A DNA stretch of 64,000 nt from Pedosphaera sp. (lineage in GTDB: Bacteria; Verrucomicrobiota; Verrucomicrobiia; Limisphaerales; AAA164-E04): positions 1 to 64,000 of the forward strand of contig NZFL01000013.1 of NCBI GenBank assembly GCA_002690655.1. The letters run 5' to 3'. Position numbers and translations under genes: made by a program. Positions 62,275-64,000 of this stretch are shown here, piece after piece. Numbering within the stretch: the first letter of the stretch is position 1; each line of letters starts with the position of its first letter. The notes beneath the pieces are model-generated. The model made no database searches. It saw nothing but the letters and a program-made list of their open reading frames with translations, and was not told where the DNA came from.

Positions 62275-63816
62275 TTACGGTCTGCTGCGCTTGTTTTCCT
62301 TGATTTGTGACAATAACCGCTCCATTTCTCGAGCCCTTTCAGGATATGCATTGGATAATTCACGTTTCTCCCCTAAATCATCACCAAGATAATAGAGTAA
62401 GCCTTTGGGGTCGTTTCCTAATTCCGTATTGGTGTTTTTATTGATTCTGGCACCCTTTGCAGGGCTGATCCACTTCCAATCACCAACCCTCAGGGATAGA
62501 GTCCTTGCCTGCTCAACGAGATGGTCGCGTCCACTTTTGCTATTTCCCAGCAGTGCATCCATTACGTTAAAACTGTCTGGTATGGCATCATGCGGGACCT
62601 CAACATTGGCGAGATGTGCAAAGCTGGAAGGTAAATCGACCTGCGATACCAATGCACTGCTCTTGCCTGGTTTTATTTTTCCAGGCCAACGCATGATCCA
62701 CGGGACACGAGTGCCTGCCTCAAATGCGCTGTATTTCCCGCCACGTAGAGGGCCGGCCGGATTATGTCTGCCGAGTTTCTCAACAGCGTCGTCTTGATAT
62801 CCATCATCAATGACAGGGCCGTTATCACTTGTGAAAAGAATGAGCGTCGAGCCAGCGATATTGAGATCATCGAGTTTTCCCATGATTTGGCCTACGCACC
62901 AATCTGTTTGGACGATTGCGTCACCTCTTGGCCCCATCGTTGTTTTGCCGACAAATCGTGGATGGGGTACTCGCGGAACATGGATGTCATGAAGTGAGAA
63001 AAAGAGAAAGAAAGGTTTTGTCGCGTTTCTGTCTATGAATTTCAATGCCTTGGATGTGATATCATCGGCCATATCCTCATCTTTCCAATGAGCTGTTTTA
63101 CCACCCGTCATATATCCTATGCGGCTGATCCCATTGATGATGGTTCGATCGTGGCCATGGCTGGGGTGCATTTTCAGCAATTCCGGGTGCTCTTTTCCAA
63201 TGGGTTCGCTGCCGACACGCTTCTTGAAATTGACCTGAATCGGGTCTTTTGGGTCCAAATTGACCACATGATGGTTTTCGACGTAAACGCATGGCACCCG
63301 ATCGCCTGTGGCGGGAATCAGGAAGGCATAGTCAAAACCGACCTCCAATGGACCGGGTTTTATTCGTCCATTCCAGTTGGGTCCACCATTGGGGCCCAGC
63401 CCCAGGTGCCACTTGCCAACTACACCCGTTTGATATCCTGATTTTTTCATGAGGTCAGGCATGGTCATTGTTTCAGGATCAATGATCAGTGCGGCATCAC
63501 CTCGCGCAATACCCGTGCCTTTCTGGCGCCATGCGTATTGACCTGTCAGCATGGCAAATCTCGACGGAGTACAGGTTGCAGCTGGTGCATGTCCATCTGT
63601 GAACATTAAGCCCTCATTGGCAAGGCGGTCGATGTTGGGCGTTTTCACCTGAGTGGCTCCGTAGCATCCCACATCTGCATACCCAAGGTCATCTGCATAA
63701 ATGATGATGATATTAGGTTTACTATGAACAGGCTGTGCTTGAGCAAGTCTTACCAAAAAAAATACGACAACCAGCAGCAGCACGGTAGATTTGAATATTC
63801 TGGATTGGGATTTCAT
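62275..63816 (-). CDS. Secreted sulfatase, arylsulfatase A-like
   Basis: About 513 residues from the ATG at 63816 (signal: MKSQSRIFKSTVLLLVVVFFLVRLAQA); an ATG at 63843 and one at 63912 are in-frame alternatives. NIIIIYADDLGYADVGCYGA supplies the metal Asp pair; the formylglycine motif is CTPSR with Cys82; GVVGKWHLGLGP, HDIHVPRVPHP and LFTSDNGPVIDDGY complete the active site. The internal segment KTAHWKDEDMADDI and the GGKYSAFEAGTRVPW loop are typical of S1-family polysaccharide sulfatases. It would remove sulfate groups from extracellular polysaccharide. It is the best-conserved of the three sulfatases here, with all expected catalytic residues. The C-terminus ends cleanly (SQIKENKRSRP). Confidence 0.95.
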   Translation of the reverse strand: MKSQSRIFKSTVLLLVVVFFLVRLAQAQPVHSKPNIIIIYADDLGYADVGCYGATQVKTPNIDRLANEGLMFTDGHAPAATCTPSRFAMLTGQYAWRQKGTGIARGDAALIIDPETMTMPDLMKKSGYQTGVVGKWHLGLGPNGGPNWNGRIKPGPLEVGFDYAFLIPATGDRVPCVYVENHHVVNLDPKDPIQVNFKKRVGSEPIGKEHPELLKMHPSHGHDRTIINGISRIGYMTGGKTAHWKDEDMADDITSKALKFIDRNATKPFFLFFSLHDIHVPRVPHPRFVGKTTMGPRGDAIVQTDWCVGQIMGKLDDLNIAGSTLILFTSDNGPVIDDGYQDDAVEKLGRHNPAGPLRGGKYSAFEAGTRVPWIMRWPGKIKPGKSSALVSQVDLPSSFAHLANVEVPHDAIPDSFNVMDALLGNSKSGRDHLVEQARTLSLRVGDWKWISPAKGARINKNTNTELGNDPKGLLYYLGDDLGEKRELSNAYPERAREMERLLSQIKENKRSRP

Positions 63817-64000
63817 TTTTGAATTCGACACGCAATGGGACATAGACTGTTTTTCCGGAATTCCAGAGAAATATACAAGCCAATTGAGTGTAGATTCCAA
63901 GCATTGGATCATCAGGAACCATTTTCAACTATTCGTTTTCAAATGTTCCTGATAGTGCTAGGTTCGTCTTATCGAAATGGATTCGAAAAAATCACACAAC
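63817..64000. other. Window-end region upstream of the third sulfatase
   Basis: The last 184 bases contain the presumptive sulfatase promoter region and alternative starts at 63843 and 63912. No other gene can be supported. Confidence 0.4.

Overview
The window looks like a chromosomal segment of a free-living, probably marine Verrucomicrobiota bacterium (PVC superphylum). The evidence is gene content: three secreted formylglycine-type sulfatases, four secreted PQQ-like beta-propeller proteins, a planctomycete/verrucomicrobial pair of PSD1-type cytochrome c (DUF1549/DUF1553) and DUF1501 proteins, a DUF1552 protein, and three short-leader pseudopilins with an unusually conserved N-terminal cleavage/methylation segment. 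I saw no rRNA, tRNA, CRISPR, insertion sequence or prophage. Base composition looks even by eye.

Layout. 1-8.4 kb: secreted propeller proteins, one carrying LamG-like and methyltransferase-like domains between two propellers, and a secreted HExxH metallopeptidase. 8.6-16.4 kb: a membrane-anchored SGNH hydrolase with TPRs, then a tight ileS-SDR-ABC exporter run closed by a perfect hairpin terminator. 16.4-18.3 kb: tandemly duplicated pseudopilins. 18.4-23.5 kb: a small conserved protein, then pyrR-pyrB-lipoprotein-fumC and a membrane-anchored GrpE-like protein. 23.5-28.8 kb (minus): a fused CobA-HemD, an agmatinase-like ureohydrolase and a Tat-exported gamma-glutamyltransferase. 28.9-36.0 kb (minus): a small basic winged-helix protein, a 1046-residue membrane protein with a spermidine-synthase-like domain, and a DUF1552/propeller pair. 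36-41 kb: two sulfatases flanking an MtfA-like peptidase and an ACS-family MFS transporter. 41-47.7 kb (minus): an operon-like run PSD1 cytochrome - DUF1501 - pabB - pabC - sulfatase. 47.9-57 kb (plus, with one minus gene): a purple-acid-phosphatase-like enzyme, a kinase-MurQ fusion, an SDR and a three-gene sugar ABC transporter. 57-57.5 kb holds decayed gene fragments. 58-64 kb: FolE2 followed by minus-strand secreted proteins of unknown function, a third pseudopilin and a third sulfatase.

How the genes fit together. Many products are exported and suit a polysaccharide and organic-matter degrader: sulfatases for desulfation, MFS and ABC uptake, phosphatase, and gamma-glutamyltransferase for peptides. 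The kinase-MurQ fusion points to muramic acid recycling or use. Housekeeping genes (ileS, pyrR/pyrB, fumC, pabBC, folE2, cobA-hemD) are scattered between them, and in one case (pabBC) appear to share a transcript with secreted cytochrome and sulfatase genes.

The most interesting items are the methyltransferase-like domain inside a secreted propeller protein, the membrane-tethered GrpE-like protein, the kinase-MurQ fusion, the spermidine-synthase-like membrane protein that lacks the usual catalytic aspartate, a decayed DUF1501 gene, and a CRP-like palindrome upstream of the sugar ABC operon. I found no clearly complete undescribed defence or mobile system. Start codons were chosen by signal peptide position and spacing; Shine-Dalgarno sequences are weak or absent before many genes, so several starts are uncertain.
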